From Alloalcanivorax venustensis ISO4 (GTDB lineage: Bacteria; Pseudomonadota; Gammaproteobacteria; Pseudomonadales; Alcanivoracaceae), in NCBI RefSeq assembly GCF_015356855.1, contig NZ_ARXR01000013.1, forward strand, positions 16,717 to 80,716: a DNA stretch of 64,000 nt, in the 5' to 3' direction. Position numbers and translations under genes: made by a program. Numbering within the stretch: the first letter of the stretch is position 1; each line of letters opens with the position of its first letter. The notes beneath the pieces are model-generated. The model was not told the DNA's origin and did no database searches. It saw nothing but the letters and a program-made list of their open reading frames with translations. This document shows positions 17,224-29,431 of the stretch, in pieces.

Positions 17224-18206
17224 GCGAACATCCTTTCGCGCCCTATGTGCGCACCCTGGGCCGTGGCAAACGGGCGCGGCGCAGCCTCACCCGGGAAGAA
17301 GCCGCCGACGCCATGGCGATGATCCTGCGCGGCGAGGCGGAACCGGCCCAGGTCGGCGCCTTCCTGATGCTGCTGCGCGTCAAGGAGGAGACCACCGAAG
17401 AGCTGGCCGGCTTCCTGGACGCCTGCCGGCCGGTGTGCCGGGAGCATCTCGCCGCCCTGCCCGCCGTCGACGTGGACTGGCCCAGCTACGCGGGCAAGAA
17501 GAAACACCACCCCTGGTACCTGCTGGCCGCCCGCCTGCTGGCCGACAACGGCCTGCGCATTCTGATGCACGGCGGCCCGGCGCATACCCCCAACCGCCGC
17601 TACAGCGACGACATGCTGGCGGAGCTGGGCCTGGCGTTGCCGGCCTCGGTGGCCGAGGCCGGCGAGCAGCTGGACAGCGACGGCCTGACCTATCTGGATC
17701 TGGGCCACTTCTGCCCGGCCCTGCCCGAGCTGCTGATGATGCGCTTCCAACTGGGCCTGCGCTCGCCGATCAATACGCTGGCGCGCAGCCTCAACCCGGC
17801 GGCCGCGCCGCTGAGCATGCAGAGCGTGTTCCACCCCGCCTATCTGGAGCTGCATCTGGGCGCGGCGAGCGCCTGCGGCGACCGCAACCTGCTGCTGTTC
17901 AAGGGCGAAGGCGGCGAGCTGGAGATCCGCCCGGACGCGCGCACCGCCCTCACCGGGCTGCGCCACGGCGAGCCGGCGGAGGGCGTGCTGAGCGCCGCCA
18001 TGGGCCGCCAGACGCCGCCGGGCGAAGTGTCCGTGGCGCCCCTGCAGGCGCTGTGGCGCGGCCAGGCGGACGATGCCTACGGCGAGGCCGCGGTGATCAA
18101 GACCGTGGCGGCGGTGCTGTGGGGGCTGGAAAAGGTCGCCAGCCTGGAGGAAGGCGAAAAGGCGGCCGCCGCCCTGTGGGAAGCGCGGCGCCGGGACCGG
18201 CTCTAA
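17220..18206 (+). CDS. TrpD2/YbiB-type phosphoribosyltransferase-family DNA-binding protein
   Basis: 328 residues homologous to the nucleoside-phosphorylase/TrpD fold. The N-terminal helical domain (about 8-75: [28 protein letters not shown]) is close to anthranilate phosphoribosyltransferase, but the PRPP-binding glycine-rich loop is replaced by [13 protein letters not shown]. That is typical of the YbiB/TrpD2 group, which binds nucleic acid and is not a tryptophan enzyme. Overlaps tusB by four bases (ATGA) and the convergent cysG by four. The role of the family is poorly defined. Confidence 0.85.
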   Translation: MSEHPFAPYVRTLGRGKRARRSLTREEAADAMAMILRGEAEPAQVGAFLMLLRVKEETTEELAGFLDACRPVCREHLAALPAVDVDWPSYAGKKKHHPWYLLAARLLADNGLRILMHGGPAHTPNRRYSDDMLAELGLALPASVAEAGEQLDSDGLTYLDLGHFCPALPELLMMRFQLGLRSPINTLARSLNPAAAPLSMQSVFHPAYLELHLGAASACGDRNLLLFKGEGGELEIRPDARTALTGLRHGEPAEGVLSAAMGRQTPPGEVSVAPLQALWRGQADDAYGEAAVIKTVAAVLWGLEKVASLEEGEKAAAALWEARRRDRL

Positions 18207-19618
18207 GCGCCGCCGGTATCAGCAGCGCCGAACCAGCGGTAGCGCGGGTGCAGGCTGACCACGCTGCCGACGATGATCAGGGTGGGCGCGTGGATTTCAC
18301 GGCCTTCGATGCGGTCGGCCAGGTCATCCAGGGTGCCGGTGATCACTTCCTGGGCGTCGGTGGTGCCGCGTGACACCAGCGCCACCGGGGTATCCGCCGC
18401 GCGCCCGTGCTCGATCAGCCGGGCGCAGATTTCGCGCAGCCCCACCAGCCCCATGTAGAACACCAGGGTTTCCTGCTCCGCCACCAGGCCGGCCCAGTTC
18501 AGATCCACGCTGCCGTCCTTGCGGTGGCCGGTGACGAAGCGCACCGACTGGGCGTGGTCCCGGTGGGTCAGCGGAATACCGGCGTAGGCGGCGCAGCCGC
18601 TGGCGGCGGTGATGCCGGGCACCACCTGGAACGGAATGCCGGCGGCCACCACCTCTTCCAGCTCCTCGCCGCCACGGCCGAAAATAAAGGGGTCGCCGCC
18701 TTTCAGCCGGCATACCTTCTTGCCCTCGCGGGCGTAATGCACCAGCAGGTCGTTGATGTTGTCCTGCGGCAAGGTGTGCCGGTCCCGGGCCTTGCCCACG
18801 TAGATCAGCTCCGCGTCCTCGCGGGCCAGGGCGAGAATCTCCGGTGCCACCAGCCGGTCGTACAGCACCGTATCCGCCTTGCGCAGCAGATGCAGGCCAC
18901 GGAAGGTCAGCAGGTCCGGGTCGCCGGGGCCGGCGCCCACCAGATAGACCTCGCCGTCCACCGGCGGCGGACGCTCCTGGTCGGCGTGGGCCACGGCGGC
19001 GTGCAGCGCCGCCTCCGCTTCGGATTCATGCCCGGAGAGCACCTGCTCCACCAGCGGGCCGTCCAGCTGCCGCTCCCAGAACGCTTCGCGGGCCTTGCGG
19101 TCCGGCAGCGCCCGCGCCAGCGGCGCCCGGAAACGGCCCAGAATGCCGGCCAGGCGCCCCCAACGGCTGGGCAGCCAGGCTTCCAGCCGGGCCCGCAGCC
19201 GCCGGGTCAGCACCGGCGACACGCCGGAGGAACTGATGGTGATGAACAAGGGATCGCGGTCGATCAGCGCGGGGAACACGAAACTGCTGATGTCCGGCCG
19301 GTCGACCACGTTGACCGGCACGCCCCGGGCGGCGCAGAGGGCCGCGACACGCTCGTTGAGCGCTCCGTCGTCGGTGGCCAGCACCACCAGCCGGGCGCCT
19401 TCCAGGTCGTCGTCCTGGAAGGCGCGGCGGTGACACTCACCGCCGGCCCCTTCCCGCTCCACCAGGGCCTGCAGTTCGGCGCGCCATTGCGGCGCCACCA
19501 GACGCAGGCGGGCCCCGGCGCGGTGCAGCAAGCGCGCCTTGCGCAGCGCGGTGTCGCCGCCGCCCACCACAACCACGGTGTGGCCGGCGAGCTTGAGCCC
19601 CAGGGGCAGAAAATCCAT
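18203..19618 (-). CDS. cysG: Siroheme synthase CysG (trifunctional)
   Basis: 471 residues. The N-terminal CysGB domain (about 1-200) has the NAD-binding [14 protein letters not shown] loop and NVVDRPD with the catalytic Asp; it oxidises precorrin-2 and inserts iron. The C-terminal CysGA methyltransferase (about 217-460) shows [31 protein letters not shown] and [20 protein letters not shown]. Together they convert uroporphyrinogen III to siroheme for sulfite and nitrite reductases. It lies upstream-adjacent to serS on the same strand, as in Pseudomonas; convergent with trpD2. Confidence 0.96.
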   Translation of the reverse strand: MDFLPLGLKLAGHTVVVVGGGDTALRKARLLHRAGARLRLVAPQWRAELQALVEREGAGGECHRRAFQDDDLEGARLVVLATDDGALNERVAALCAARGVPVNVVDRPDISSFVFPALIDRDPLFITISSSGVSPVLTRRLRARLEAWLPSRWGRLAGILGRFRAPLARALPDRKAREAFWERQLDGPLVEQVLSGHESEAEAALHAAVAHADQERPPPVDGEVYLVGAGPGDPDLLTFRGLHLLRKADTVLYDRLVAPEILALAREDAELIYVGKARDRHTLPQDNINDLLVHYAREGKKVCRLKGGDPFIFGRGGEELEEVVAAGIPFQVVPGITAASGCAAYAGIPLTHRDHAQSVRFVTGHRKDGSVDLNWAGLVAEQETLVFYMGLVGLREICARLIEHGRAADTPVALVSRGTTDAQEVITGTLDDLADRIEGREIHAPTLIIVGSVVSLHPRYRWFGAADTGGA

Positions 19619-19643
19619 GGCGTTGCGTCCTCCCGGCGTGCCT

Positions 19644-20936
19644 TCAGCTCAGCCGTTCCAGGCCTCTCATGTAGGGCCGCAGAGCCTCCGGAACGGTCAC
19701 GGAACCGTCCTCGTTCTGGTAGTTCTCCAGGATCGCCACCAGGGTGCGGCCCACGGCCAGACCGGAACCATTCAAGGTATGTACCAATTCCGGCTTGCCG
19801 GTCTCCGGGTTGCGCCAGCGCGCCTGCATGCGGCGGGCCTGGTAATCCCGGAAGCTGGAGCACGAGGAGATTTCCCGGTAGCGGCCCTGGCTGGGCAACC
19901 ACACTTCGATATCGTAGGTCTTGGCGGCGGAGAAGCCCAGGTCGCCGCCGCACAGGATCACCACCCGATAAGGCAGGCCCAGCTTCTGGAGAATCGCCTC
20001 GGCGTGGCCGGTGAGGTCTTCCAGCGCCTGGTCGGACTGGTCGGCGGGCACCAGCTGCACCAGCTCCACTTTCTCGAACTGATGCTGGCGAATCATGCCG
20101 CGGGTGTCCTTGCCGTGGCTGCCCGCCTCGGAACGGAAACAGGGGGTGTGGCAGACATAGCGGCGCGGCATGCTGTCCGCCTCGAGAATCTCATCAGCGG
20201 CCAGATTGGTGACCGGCACCTCGGCGGTGGGGATCAGATAGAGCTCCCGCTCGCTTTCCATCTTGAACAGGTCTTCCTCGAATTTGGGCAGCTGGCCGGT
20301 GCCGCGCAGCGCCTCCGGGCCCACCAGATACGGCACGTACAGTTCCTGGTAGCCGTGCTCCACGGCGTGGGTGTCGAGCATGAAATCGATCAACGCCCGG
20401 TGCAGGCGCGCGAGCTGGCCGCTCATCACCGCGAACCGGGCGCCGGACAGCTTGCTGGCGCGCTCGAAATCCAGGTGGCCCTGGCTGAACGCCTCGCCCA
20501 GATCCACATGGTCCTTGGCGGTGAACGACAGCTCGGTGGGGGTGCCCCACTGCCGCACTTCCACGTTGTCGTCTTCGTCGTTGCCGGCGGGCACTTCGTC
20601 CACCGGCACGTTGGGCACGCCCATGAGAAACTCACGAATCTCTTCCTGGACCGCCTTGGCGCGGGCCACTTCCTGGTCCAGTTCCGCGTCCAGGGTTTTC
20701 AGGGTTTCCGCCACCTTGGCCTTGGCGGCGTCCACGTCCATGCCGGACTTGATCAGCTCGCCCACTTCCTTGGAGGCTTTCTTGCGCTGCGCCTGAAGGT
20801 CCTGGGAGCGCATGTCCGCCTCTTTGCGCCGGGCGTCGAGGCTTTCGAAGCCGGCCAGGTCCAGGTCATAGCCCCGTTTTTTCAGCGCTTCACGGATGGC
20901 GTCGCCGTCCTGGCGCAGCGCGCGGATATCAAGCAT
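19644..20936 (-). CDS. serS: Seryl-tRNA synthetase
   Basis: 430 residues, class II aminoacyl-tRNA synthetase. The N-terminal coiled-coil arm (about 30-100) binds the long variable arm of tRNA-Ser. Motif 2 appears in [27 protein letters not shown], shortened here to [20 protein letters not shown], and motif 3 in [19 protein letters not shown]. Length matches E. coli SerS (430). The start [10 protein letters not shown] is canonical. Confidence 0.97.
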   Translation of the reverse strand: MLDIRALRQDGDAIREALKKRGYDLDLAGFESLDARRKEADMRSQDLQAQRKKASKEVGELIKSGMDVDAAKAKVAETLKTLDAELDQEVARAKAVQEEIREFLMGVPNVPVDEVPAGNDEDDNVEVRQWGTPTELSFTAKDHVDLGEAFSQGHLDFERASKLSGARFAVMSGQLARLHRALIDFMLDTHAVEHGYQELYVPYLVGPEALRGTGQLPKFEEDLFKMESERELYLIPTAEVPVTNLAADEILEADSMPRRYVCHTPCFRSEAGSHGKDTRGMIRQHQFEKVELVQLVPADQSDQALEDLTGHAEAILQKLGLPYRVVILCGGDLGFSAAKTYDIEVWLPSQGRYREISSCSSFRDYQARRMQARWRNPETGKPELVHTLNGSGLAVGRTLVAILENYQNEDGSVTVPEALRPYMRGLERLS

Positions 20937-21044
20937 GGTCGATCCCCTTGGGAGTAAATCGTCGTTCGTCTCGCTGGCCCGTGGCCAGGGCCGCGAAGTT
21001 TAGCAAAATCCAAAGCCGCAAGCTTGTAGGGAGCGCGCCTTCCC

Positions 21045-22370
21045 TTAATCGTCGTAGCGCTTCCAATTACTTTCCGCGTTCTTGCGGCGCAGGGTGCGCA
21101 GCTTGTCGGCAATCCGGATTTCCAGCCCCCGCTCCACCGGCTCGTAGAGGCGGGTGTCGCGCAGCTCCACGGGAAAATAGTTCTCGCCGTCGACGAAGGC
21201 GTCGGGAAAATCGTGGGCGTAGTGGTATTCGGCGCCGTAGCCTTCGTTCTTCATCAGCTTGGTGGGCGCGTTACGCAGATGCAGCGGCACGTCGTTGCTG
21301 GGGTTGGCGGCCACCAGGGCGCGCGCCGCGTTATAGGCGTTGTAGACCGCGTTGCTCTTCGGCGCCACCGCCACATAGGCGATCGCCTGGGCCACCGCCA
21401 GCTCGCCTTCGGGGCTGCCGAGGCGCTCCTGAACGTCCCAGGCATTGAGGCACAGGGTGAGCGCGCGCGGGTCGGCGTTGCCGATCTCCTCGCTGGCCAT
21501 GCGCACCACCCGCCGGGCGATGTAGAGCGGGTCGCAGCCGCCGTCGAGCATGCGCGCGAACCAGTACAGCGCGGCGTCCGGGTCGGAGCCGCGCACCGCC
21601 TTGTGCAGCGCGCTGATCTGGTCGTAGAAAACGTCGCCGCCCTTGTCGAAGCGCCGCACCGCGTCGCGCAGCACCTCTTCCATCAGCGGCCGATCGATGC
21701 GCGGTTGCTCCCCGTCGGTGAGGTCCAGGGCGATCTCCAGCATATTCAGCAGCCGGCGGGCGTCACCGTCGGCGTAGCCGAGCAGCAGGTCGCGGGCGTC
21801 GTCCTCGATCACCGTGTCCGCCAGTTCCGGCTCCGCCAGGGCGCGGTTGAGCAGGCCGTCCAGGTCGGCCCGTTCCAGGCCGCGCAACCGGTACACCCGG
21901 GCCCGGGACAGCAGCGCGTTGTTCAATTCGAAGGAGGGGTTTTCCGTGGTGGCGCCGATGAAGATCACCGTGCCCTCCTCCACGTGCGGCAGGAAGGCGT
22001 CCTGCTGGGCCTTGTTGAAACGGTGCACCTCGTCGACGAACAGCACCGTGCGCCGGCCCTGCCCCAGCCGCGCCTTGGCCTGATCGACGGCGGCGCGGAT
22101 GTCCTTGACCCCGGACAGCACCGCCGACAGCGTGATGAACTCGGCGTCCACGGAGCGGGCGAGAATCAACGCCAGGGTGGTCTTGCCGGTGCCCGGCGGG
22201 CCCCACAGGATCATCGAGTGCAGCTGACCGCGCTCGCTGGCCTGGCGCAGGGGTTTGCCGGGGCCCACCAGGTGTTTCTGGCCGACGTATTCGTCCAGAT
22301 CGGCGGGACGCAACCGCGCCGCCAGCGGCTGGGCGGCGGCGCGGTTGTCGGTTTCGAACAGATCGTTCAT
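21045..22370 (-). CDS. rarA: Replication-associated recombination protein A (RarA/MgsA) AAA ATPase
   Basis: 441 residues. AAA+ clamp-loader-like ATPase acting at stalled replication forks. Walker [13 protein letters not shown] is at about 56-67, Walker [10 protein letters not shown] at about 113, sensor [12 protein letters not shown], followed by the RarA-specific C-terminal tetramerisation domain ([19 protein letters not shown]). The start overlaps the lolA stop (ATGA), so the two are coupled; order ftsK-lolA-rarA-serS matches the conserved block. Confidence 0.95.
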   Translation of the reverse strand: MNDLFETDNRAAAQPLAARLRPADLDEYVGQKHLVGPGKPLRQASERGQLHSMILWGPPGTGKTTLALILARSVDAEFITLSAVLSGVKDIRAAVDQAKARLGQGRRTVLFVDEVHRFNKAQQDAFLPHVEEGTVIFIGATTENPSFELNNALLSRARVYRLRGLERADLDGLLNRALAEPELADTVIEDDARDLLLGYADGDARRLLNMLEIALDLTDGEQPRIDRPLMEEVLRDAVRRFDKGGDVFYDQISALHKAVRGSDPDAALYWFARMLDGGCDPLYIARRVVRMASEEIGNADPRALTLCLNAWDVQERLGSPEGELAVAQAIAYVAVAPKSNAVYNAYNAARALVAANPSNDVPLHLRNAPTKLMKNEGYGAEYHYAHDFPDAFVDGENYFPVELRDTRLYEPVERGLEIRIADKLRTLRRKNAESNWKRYDD

Positions 22371-22978
22371 TGCTGGTTGATGATGTCGGTGCCTTCCGGC
22401 GGCTGGAAGTCGAAGCGGTCCGCGGCGGGCGCCTTGTTGAGGGTGAGATCGCGGAAATCGATCACCGTTTTCTGGCCCAGGGCGTCTTCCAGGCGCATGG
22501 ATACCGGGCGCTGCCCGTCGAAGGTCACGTCCAGGGTTTCAAACAGCGGGTCGCTGCCGCGCGGCTTCAGGCGGTAGGTGATGTTGTCGCCGTTGCGGTC
22601 CTGCTCTTCAACGCGGAACGCCTTGCCCACCGCCGACGGGTCGCCGCCGAACAGCAGCGCCGGGGTCTCGCTGAGGTTTTCGTTGAGCGGCCGCACCACC
22701 ACCTGCTCAAGATCGGCGTCGTAGACCCAGACGGTTTCGCCGTCGGACACCGCCAGCTGCTCGTAGGGCCGCTCGGTGTGCCAGTAAAAACGGTTGCCGC
22801 GCGCCACTTCCATGGTGCCGGAGGCTTCCTGGGCGCGGCGCCCGTCCTGGTCGAGCACGGTCTGCTCGAAGCCGCCGCGCAGGCTCTCCAGCCCCTGCAG
22901 CTTGGCGACCAGATCCTCGGCGGCGTTCGCCAGGGCCAGGGAGGGCAGCAGTGTTACCAACATTAAAAGCTTGTACAT
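22367..22978 (-). CDS. lolA: Outer-membrane lipoprotein carrier protein LolA
   Basis: 203 residues with a Sec signal peptide (MYKLLMLVTLLPSLALANA, cleavage near residue 18-20). Periplasmic chaperone carrying lipoproteins from LolCDE to LolB. Family positions include LRGGFEQTVLDQDG at about 34 and GNRFYWHTERPYEQLAVSDG, cut here to RFYWHTERPYEQLAVSDG. It lies 12 bases after ftsK and overlaps rarA. Confidence 0.94.
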   Translation of the reverse strand: MYKLLMLVTLLPSLALANAAEDLVAKLQGLESLRGGFEQTVLDQDGRRAQEASGTMEVARGNRFYWHTERPYEQLAVSDGETVWVYDADLEQVVVRPLNENLSETPALLFGGDPSAVGKAFRVEEQDRNGDNITYRLKPRGSDPLFETLDVTFDGQRPVSMRLEDALGQKTVIDFRDLTLNKAPAADRFDFQPPEGTDIINQQ

Positions 22979-22990
22979 AGGGGTTCCTTG

Positions 22991-25306
22991 TCAGACCGGC
23001 GGCGGCGCGATCACTTCGCGCTGGCCATTGTGTCCGGCTTCGGACACCACGCCGGCCATTTCCATGGCTTCCACCAGGCGGGCCGCCCGGTTGTAGCCGA
23101 TCTTGAGTTTACGTTGCACCGAAGAGATGGAGGCGCGGCGGGACTGGGTGACATAGGCCACCGCCTCGTCGTAGAGCGGGTCGTCTTCCTCGCCGCCGTC
23201 GGCGCTTTCCATACCCGGCAGGGGCGCCGACAAATCCGAGCCCCCTTCGAGAATCTCCTCGAGATAATCCGGCTCGCCGCGCTTGCGCCAGTCGTCGCAA
23301 ACCCGGTGCACCTCTTCATCTGAGACAAAGGCGCCGTGCACCCGTTCCGGCATGCTGGTGCCGGCGGGCAAATAAAGCATGTCGCCGTGGCCGAGCAGCT
23401 GCTCCGCCCCGCCCTGGTCGAGCACCGTGCGCGAGTCGATCTTGGACGACACCTGGAAACCGATCCGCGACGGCACGTTGGCCTTGATCAGGCCGGTGAT
23501 CACATCCACCGACGGGCGCTGGGTGGCGAGAATCAGGTGGATGCCGGCGGCCCGGGCCTTCTGGGCGATACGGGCGATCAGCTCTTCCACCTTCTTGCCG
23601 ACGATCATCATCATGTCGGCGAACTCGTCGATCACGATCACGATGTACGGCAGCTTCACCGCCAGCGGCGCCTCTTCGTTCAGGTCCATGGGGTCGTTGG
23701 GCTTCCACAGCGGGTCCTTGAGCGGCTCGCCCTTCTTCTCCGCCTCGGCCAGCTTGCGGTTGTAGCCGGCGATATTACGCACGCCCACCGAGGCCATCAG
23801 CCGGTAGCGGCGCTCCATTTCACCCACGCCCCAGCGCAGCGCGCTGGCCGCCTCCTTCATGTCGGTGACCACCGGCGTGAGCAGATGGGGGATGCCGTCA
23901 TAGACCGCCAGTTCCAGCATCTTGGGGTCGATCAGGATCATCCGCACGTCTTCCGGATTGGCCTTGAACATCAGCGACAGCAGCATCGCGTTCAGGCCCA
24001 CGGATTTACCGGAACCGGTGGTGCCGGCCACCAGCAGGTGCGGCATCTTGCCGAGATCCGCCATCACCGGGTTGCCGGAAATGTCCTTGCCCAGCGCCAG
24101 GGTCAGCGGCGAAGCGGCATCGTCGAACATGCGCGAGCCGACCACCTCGGTGAGGCGGATCATCTCGCGCTGCTCGTTGGGAATCTCGATGCCCACCGTG
24201 GTCTTGCCGGGGATCACTTCCACCACCCGCACACTGATCACCGCCAGGGAGCGGGCCAGATCCTTGGCCAGGTTGCTGATCTTGGACACCTTGATGCCCG
24301 CCGCCGGCTGAATCTCGAAGCGGGTGATCACCGGGCCGGGCTGCACCGCCACCACTTCGGCGTCGACGTTGAAGTCCTTGAGCTTGATCTCCAGCAGCCG
24401 GGACATGGCGTCCAGCGCTTCCTCGGAGTAACCGCCCTTGCTGTGGTCGTCCACCGCGTCGAGCAGCTCCAGCGGCGGCAGGTCGCCGCTCACCTGGGCG
24501 GTGAACAGGGCGCGCTGCTTCTCTTTCTGGACGCGCTCGCTCTTTTCCACCGGCTTGGCGGGCTGGGCGATCTTGGGCGGGGTGCGGTTTTCCTGTTTTT
24601 TCTTCGCTTCGGTGACCACCTGGGCGCGCTTGTGGCGCGCCTCGCGGGCGGCCTGGCGCTCGGCGCGCTGCTCGCGGCGCTGGGCGAACCAGGCCGGCAC
24701 TTTCTGGCCGATGCCCAGCACCAGCGCGCCCAGGCGTTCGGCGAGGACGATCCAGGACAGGTCGGTGAACACGGTGACGCCGATCAGGAACAGCGCCACC
24801 ATCACCAGGGTGCCGCCCAGGGCGTTGAACGCCGCCAGCGACGCCTGCCCGACCACCTGGCCGAGAATGCCGCCGGCGTCCTCGGGCAGCGACAGGCCGG
24901 CGCCGGAGAAATGCATGTAGGCCAGCGCGGTGCCGCTCATCATGGTCAGCACGAAGCCCACCAGCCGCAGGCTGAACAGCGGCCAGCTGCCGGCCAGCCC
25001 GGCGTGGCGCTCGCGCAGCACCTTGAAGGCCCAGAACGCCACCAGCACCGGGAATACGTAGGCCATGTAGCCGAACAGGCCGAGCAGCAGATCGGCGCAG
25101 AAGGCGCCGGCGCGTCCGCCGGCGTTGCTCACCTGGCCGGCGTCGCCCACGTAGGACCAGCCCGGATCACCGCTGTCGTAGGTGATCAGAGCCAGCAGCA
25201 GATACAGCGACAGGGCGATCAGGGCGATCACCATGCCTTCCATCAGGCCTTTCTTGAGATGGCGGGAAAACCCGGACGGTTTCGCGCCGGCGGCTGCCTT
25301 GGTCAC
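22991..25306 (-). CDS. ftsK: DNA translocase FtsK
   Basis: 771 residues. The N-terminal membrane domain (four or five helices within about 20-190) anchors at the septum. A short basic/Glu linker (about 215-270) precedes the motor: Walker [17 protein letters not shown], Walker [15 protein letters not shown] and [14 protein letters not shown]. The C-terminal gamma winged helix (about 705-770, [22 protein letters not shown]) reads KOPS sites. It moves chromosome termini and activates XerCD at dif. The start is a GTG with AAGAGG nine bases upstream. The linker is short compared with E. coli FtsK (1329 residues). Confidence 0.96.
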   Translation of the reverse strand: MTKAAAGAKPSGFSRHLKKGLMEGMVIALIALSLYLLLALITYDSGDPGWSYVGDAGQVSNAGGRAGAFCADLLLGLFGYMAYVFPVLVAFWAFKVLRERHAGLAGSWPLFSLRLVGFVLTMMSGTALAYMHFSGAGLSLPEDAGGILGQVVGQASLAAFNALGGTLVMVALFLIGVTVFTDLSWIVLAERLGALVLGIGQKVPAWFAQRREQRAERQAAREARHKRAQVVTEAKKKQENRTPPKIAQPAKPVEKSERVQKEKQRALFTAQVSGDLPPLELLDAVDDHSKGGYSEEALDAMSRLLEIKLKDFNVDAEVVAVQPGPVITRFEIQPAAGIKVSKISNLAKDLARSLAVISVRVVEVIPGKTTVGIEIPNEQREMIRLTEVVGSRMFDDAASPLTLALGKDISGNPVMADLGKMPHLLVAGTTGSGKSVGLNAMLLSLMFKANPEDVRMILIDPKMLELAVYDGIPHLLTPVVTDMKEAASALRWGVGEMERRYRLMASVGVRNIAGYNRKLAEAEKKGEPLKDPLWKPNDPMDLNEEAPLAVKLPYIVIVIDEFADMMMIVGKKVEELIARIAQKARAAGIHLILATQRPSVDVITGLIKANVPSRIGFQVSSKIDSRTVLDQGGAEQLLGHGDMLYLPAGTSMPERVHGAFVSDEEVHRVCDDWRKRGEPDYLEEILEGGSDLSAPLPGMESADGGEEDDPLYDEAVAYVTQSRRASISSVQRKLKIGYNRAARLVEAMEMAGVVSEAGHNGQREVIAPPPV

Positions 25307-26557
<1,251 letters not shown>

Positions 26558-26564
26558 CCGGAGA

Positions 26565-27272
26565 GTGATTCCCTGGCTGCCGCCGGGAAGTGACTTCCCG
26601 CCGCTCGAGGAGGCCCTGGACGACCCCAACGGCCTGCTCGCCGCCGGCAATGATCTGGCGCCGGACACGCTGATCAGCGCGTACACCAGGGGTATCTTCC
26701 CCTGGTACGACCCCAGCCAGCCGGTCCTGTGGTGGACCCCCAATCCCCGGTGCGTTTTTCGCCCCGGGGATTTTCATATCAGCCGCCGGCTCGGCCGCCA
26801 CCTTCGCAATGCCGACCTGACCTTCTACCTGGACCGTGATTTCGAGCGGGTGATCGACGTCTGCGCGGCGCCCCGCGATGACGACGGCGGCACCTGGATC
26901 ACACCGGAAATGCGCGCCGCCTACCTGCGGCTGCACGCACTCGGCCACGCCCACTGCGTCACCGTGTTCGAGGACGGCGAGCTGGCCGGCGGGCTGTACG
27001 GCGTGCAGCTGGGCGGCGTGCTGTTCGGCGAATCCATGTTCTCGACCCGCACCAACGGCTCGAAAAGCGTGCTGGCGCTGCTGTGGCGGCTGGCGCCACG
27101 GCTCGGCATCCGCCTGCTGGACGCCCAGGTGGAGAGCGATCATCTGATGCGCCTGGGCGCCTTCCTGATGCCGCGGGTGGATTTCCAGCGGCAACTGGAC
27201 GCCCTGATCACCGACACCACGCCCCTGCCCTGGCCGAAGGCGCCGATCCGCTGGAACGACGCCACGCCCTGA
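26565..27272 (+). CDS. aat: Leucyl/phenylalanyl-tRNA-protein transferase
   Basis: 235 residues from a GTG (MIPWLPPGSDFPPLEEAL, matching Pseudomonas Aat). It adds Leu or Phe from aminoacyl-tRNA to proteins with N-terminal Arg or Lys, creating ClpS-recognised N-degrons. Family motifs: NGLLAAGNDL, RGIFPWY, LWWTPNPR, GTWIT, LGHAHCVTV and FGESMFS. It sits 7 bases after trxB; bpt, clpS and clpA of the same pathway lie downstream. Confidence 0.95.
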   Translation: MIPWLPPGSDFPPLEEALDDPNGLLAAGNDLAPDTLISAYTRGIFPWYDPSQPVLWWTPNPRCVFRPGDFHISRRLGRHLRNADLTFYLDRDFERVIDVCAAPRDDDGGTWITPEMRAAYLRLHALGHAHCVTVFEDGELAGGLYGVQLGGVLFGESMFSTRTNGSKSVLALLWRLAPRLGIRLLDAQVESDHLMRLGAFLMPRVDFQRQLDALITDTTPLPWPKAPIRWNDATP

Positions 27273-27277
27273 ACCGG

Positions 27278-29257
27278 TTACCCGGCGGTGCCGCGCTGCT
27301 CCGCGTAATCCTGGTAGGTCCGGATACTCTCCGGGTTGGCCATGGCGTCCGGGTTGGCGACCTTCTCCAGGCTCTGACCGAGCAGCAGCTTCTTGATCGG
27401 CAGCTCCATTTTCTTGCCGGTCAGGGTGCGCGGCACGTCCGGCACGGCGACGATGTCGTTGGGCACATGGCGGGCGGAGAGGTTGTCGCGAATGCCGGCC
27501 TTGATCCGCCCTTTCAGGTCCTCGTCCAGGGACACGCCCTCACGCAGCACCACGAACAGCGGCATGAACGACTCCCGCCCCAGGTATTCCAGGTCCACCA
27601 CCAGGCTGTCGAGCACCTCCGGCAGTTCCTCCACCACGCGGTAGATCTCGCTGGTGCCCATGCGAATGCCGTGGCGGTTGATGGTGGTGTCGGAACGGCC
27701 GTAGATCACCGCCCCGCCGCGTGGCGTGATGCGGATCCAGTCGCCGTGGCGCCAGATGCCGGGGAACACGTCGAAGTAGCTGTCGTGGTAGCGGTGGCCG
27801 CCCTCGTCGTTCCAGAAATACAGCGGCATGGAGGGCATCGGTTTGGTGACCACCAGCTCGCCCACTTCGTCGTCGAGAATGCGGCCGTCGTCGTCCATGG
27901 CGTAAACCGCCGTGCCCAGATAGCGGCACTGCATTTCACCGGCGTACACCGGCTGGATCGGACAGGCGCCCACGTAGGAGGCGGCCACATCGGTGCCGCC
28001 GCTGATGGCGGCGATCAGCACGTCACCCAGCTGATCCATGATCCAGCGGTAGCCCTCCTCCGGCAGCGGTGACCCGGTGGAACCCACGGTGCGGATGCGT
28101 CCGGTGTCCACCCATTGCGACGGCTCGATCTCCGCCTTCTTGCAGTTCAGGAAGTAGGCGGCGCCGGCGCCGAACACGGTGATGCCGGTCTCCTCGGCGA
28201 AACGCCACAGGGTGCCGAGATCCGGATAGCCCGGGTTGCCGTCGTACAGACAGATGGTGGCGCCGGTGAGCAGCCCGGACATCTGCGAATTCCACATGAT
28301 CCAGCCGGTGGTGGTGAACCACATGAAGCGGTCATCCGGGCCCAGGTCCAGATGCAGGGCGTGATTGAGCAGCCCGTTGATCAGCGCGCCGCCGTGGCCG
28401 TGCACGATCGGCTTGGGCATGCCGGTGGTGCCGGAGGAATAGACCACCCAGATCGGGTGATCGAACGGCAGCTGCTCGAACGCCATGGGCGCGTCGCGCT
28501 GGATCATCGAGGCCCAGGAACGGGCACCCGGCAATGCCGCGCCGTTATCCAGGTACGGCAGCAGCACCAGATGCTCCAGGGTGGGCAGGTCGTCGCGCAG
28601 GCCGGCGACCACATCCAGGCGGTCGAAATCCTTGCCGCCGTAGCGGTAGCCGTCCACCGCGATCATCACCTTCGGATCGATTTGCTGAAAGCGGTCGAGC
28701 ACGCTGCGGGTGCCCATGTCCGGCGAACAGCTGGACCAGACCGCGCCGATGCTGGCGCAGGCCAGGAACGCCACCACCGTTTCCGGAATATTGGGCAGGT
28801 AGGCCACCACCCGGTCGCCGGGGCCCACGCCCAGGCCGCGCAGGCTGGCGGCGGTGGCGGCGATCTGCCGGTGCAGCTCGCCCCAGGTGAGGGTCTGGCG
28901 GCCGCGCAGCTCGGAACGGGATTCAATGGCCGGGCGCCCCGGGTCGCCGATATGAAAGCGGAACACCTGCTCGGCGAGATTCAGGCGGGCACCCTCGAAC
29001 CATTTGGCGCCGGGCATGGCGTGGCCGTCCAGCACCCGGGTATAGGGCTGCGAATGGCGAATATCGAAGTATTCCCAGAGCGACGCGTAGAAGCTCTCCA
29101 ACTGGTCCACCGACCAGTCCCAGAGTTGCGGGTAATCGCTGAAGCTCAGCCCTTTCTCGGCCTTCAGCCAGTCCATGTAGTGGGTCAGGCGGCTGTTGGC
29201 CACGCGGTCGGCGTCCGGCGTCCAGAGCGGCGCCGGCGGGTTGTTGTTGCTGTTCAT
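27278..29257 (-). CDS. Acetoacetyl-CoA synthetase
   Basis: 659-residue ANL-superfamily acyl-CoA synthetase. It activates acetoacetate with ATP and CoA. The AMP-binding motif is YSSGTTGMPKPIVHGHGG; the N-terminal ACS domain and LTGKKMELPIKKLL with the C-terminal catalytic Lys are present. Length and the WTPDADRVANSRLTHYMDWL start fit AacS (about 650-670). ATG 29257 has GGGAG upstream. It lies on the opposite strand between aat and bpt, which are neighbours in Pseudomonas, so it is an insertion into a conserved block. It may serve ketone body or PHB turnover. Confidence 0.92.
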   Translation of the reverse strand: MNSNNNPPAPLWTPDADRVANSRLTHYMDWLKAEKGLSFSDYPQLWDWSVDQLESFYASLWEYFDIRHSQPYTRVLDGHAMPGAKWFEGARLNLAEQVFRFHIGDPGRPAIESRSELRGRQTLTWGELHRQIAATAASLRGLGVGPGDRVVAYLPNIPETVVAFLACASIGAVWSSCSPDMGTRSVLDRFQQIDPKVMIAVDGYRYGGKDFDRLDVVAGLRDDLPTLEHLVLLPYLDNGAALPGARSWASMIQRDAPMAFEQLPFDHPIWVVYSSGTTGMPKPIVHGHGGALINGLLNHALHLDLGPDDRFMWFTTTGWIMWNSQMSGLLTGATICLYDGNPGYPDLGTLWRFAEETGITVFGAGAAYFLNCKKAEIEPSQWVDTGRIRTVGSTGSPLPEEGYRWIMDQLGDVLIAAISGGTDVAASYVGACPIQPVYAGEMQCRYLGTAVYAMDDDGRILDDEVGELVVTKPMPSMPLYFWNDEGGHRYHDSYFDVFPGIWRHGDWIRITPRGGAVIYGRSDTTINRHGIRMGTSEIYRVVEELPEVLDSLVVDLEYLGRESFMPLFVVLREGVSLDEDLKGRIKAGIRDNLSARHVPNDIVAVPDVPRTLTGKKMELPIKKLLLGQSLEKVANPDAMANPESIRTYQDYAEQRGTAG

Positions 29258-29431
29258 GGGCTCTCCCGTGCCGGTGCCCGGCGGAGGCCAACACAGCCCC
29301 CAAACCGCCACCGACGTTGTTTTGATTGTCATTATGTGGATACAAACCGGCTACAGACTAGCCAAGGCGCGGCCGCGAGGAAAGCGCCGAAGCGGTATTC
29401 CCGGAGGCCGCCGCTGGGCTAGAATGACGCC

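Noticed and set aside
19539..20957. Long plus-strand open frames opposite serS and cysG
   Set aside because: Side effect of high GC; serS has complete family motifs in the other strand.
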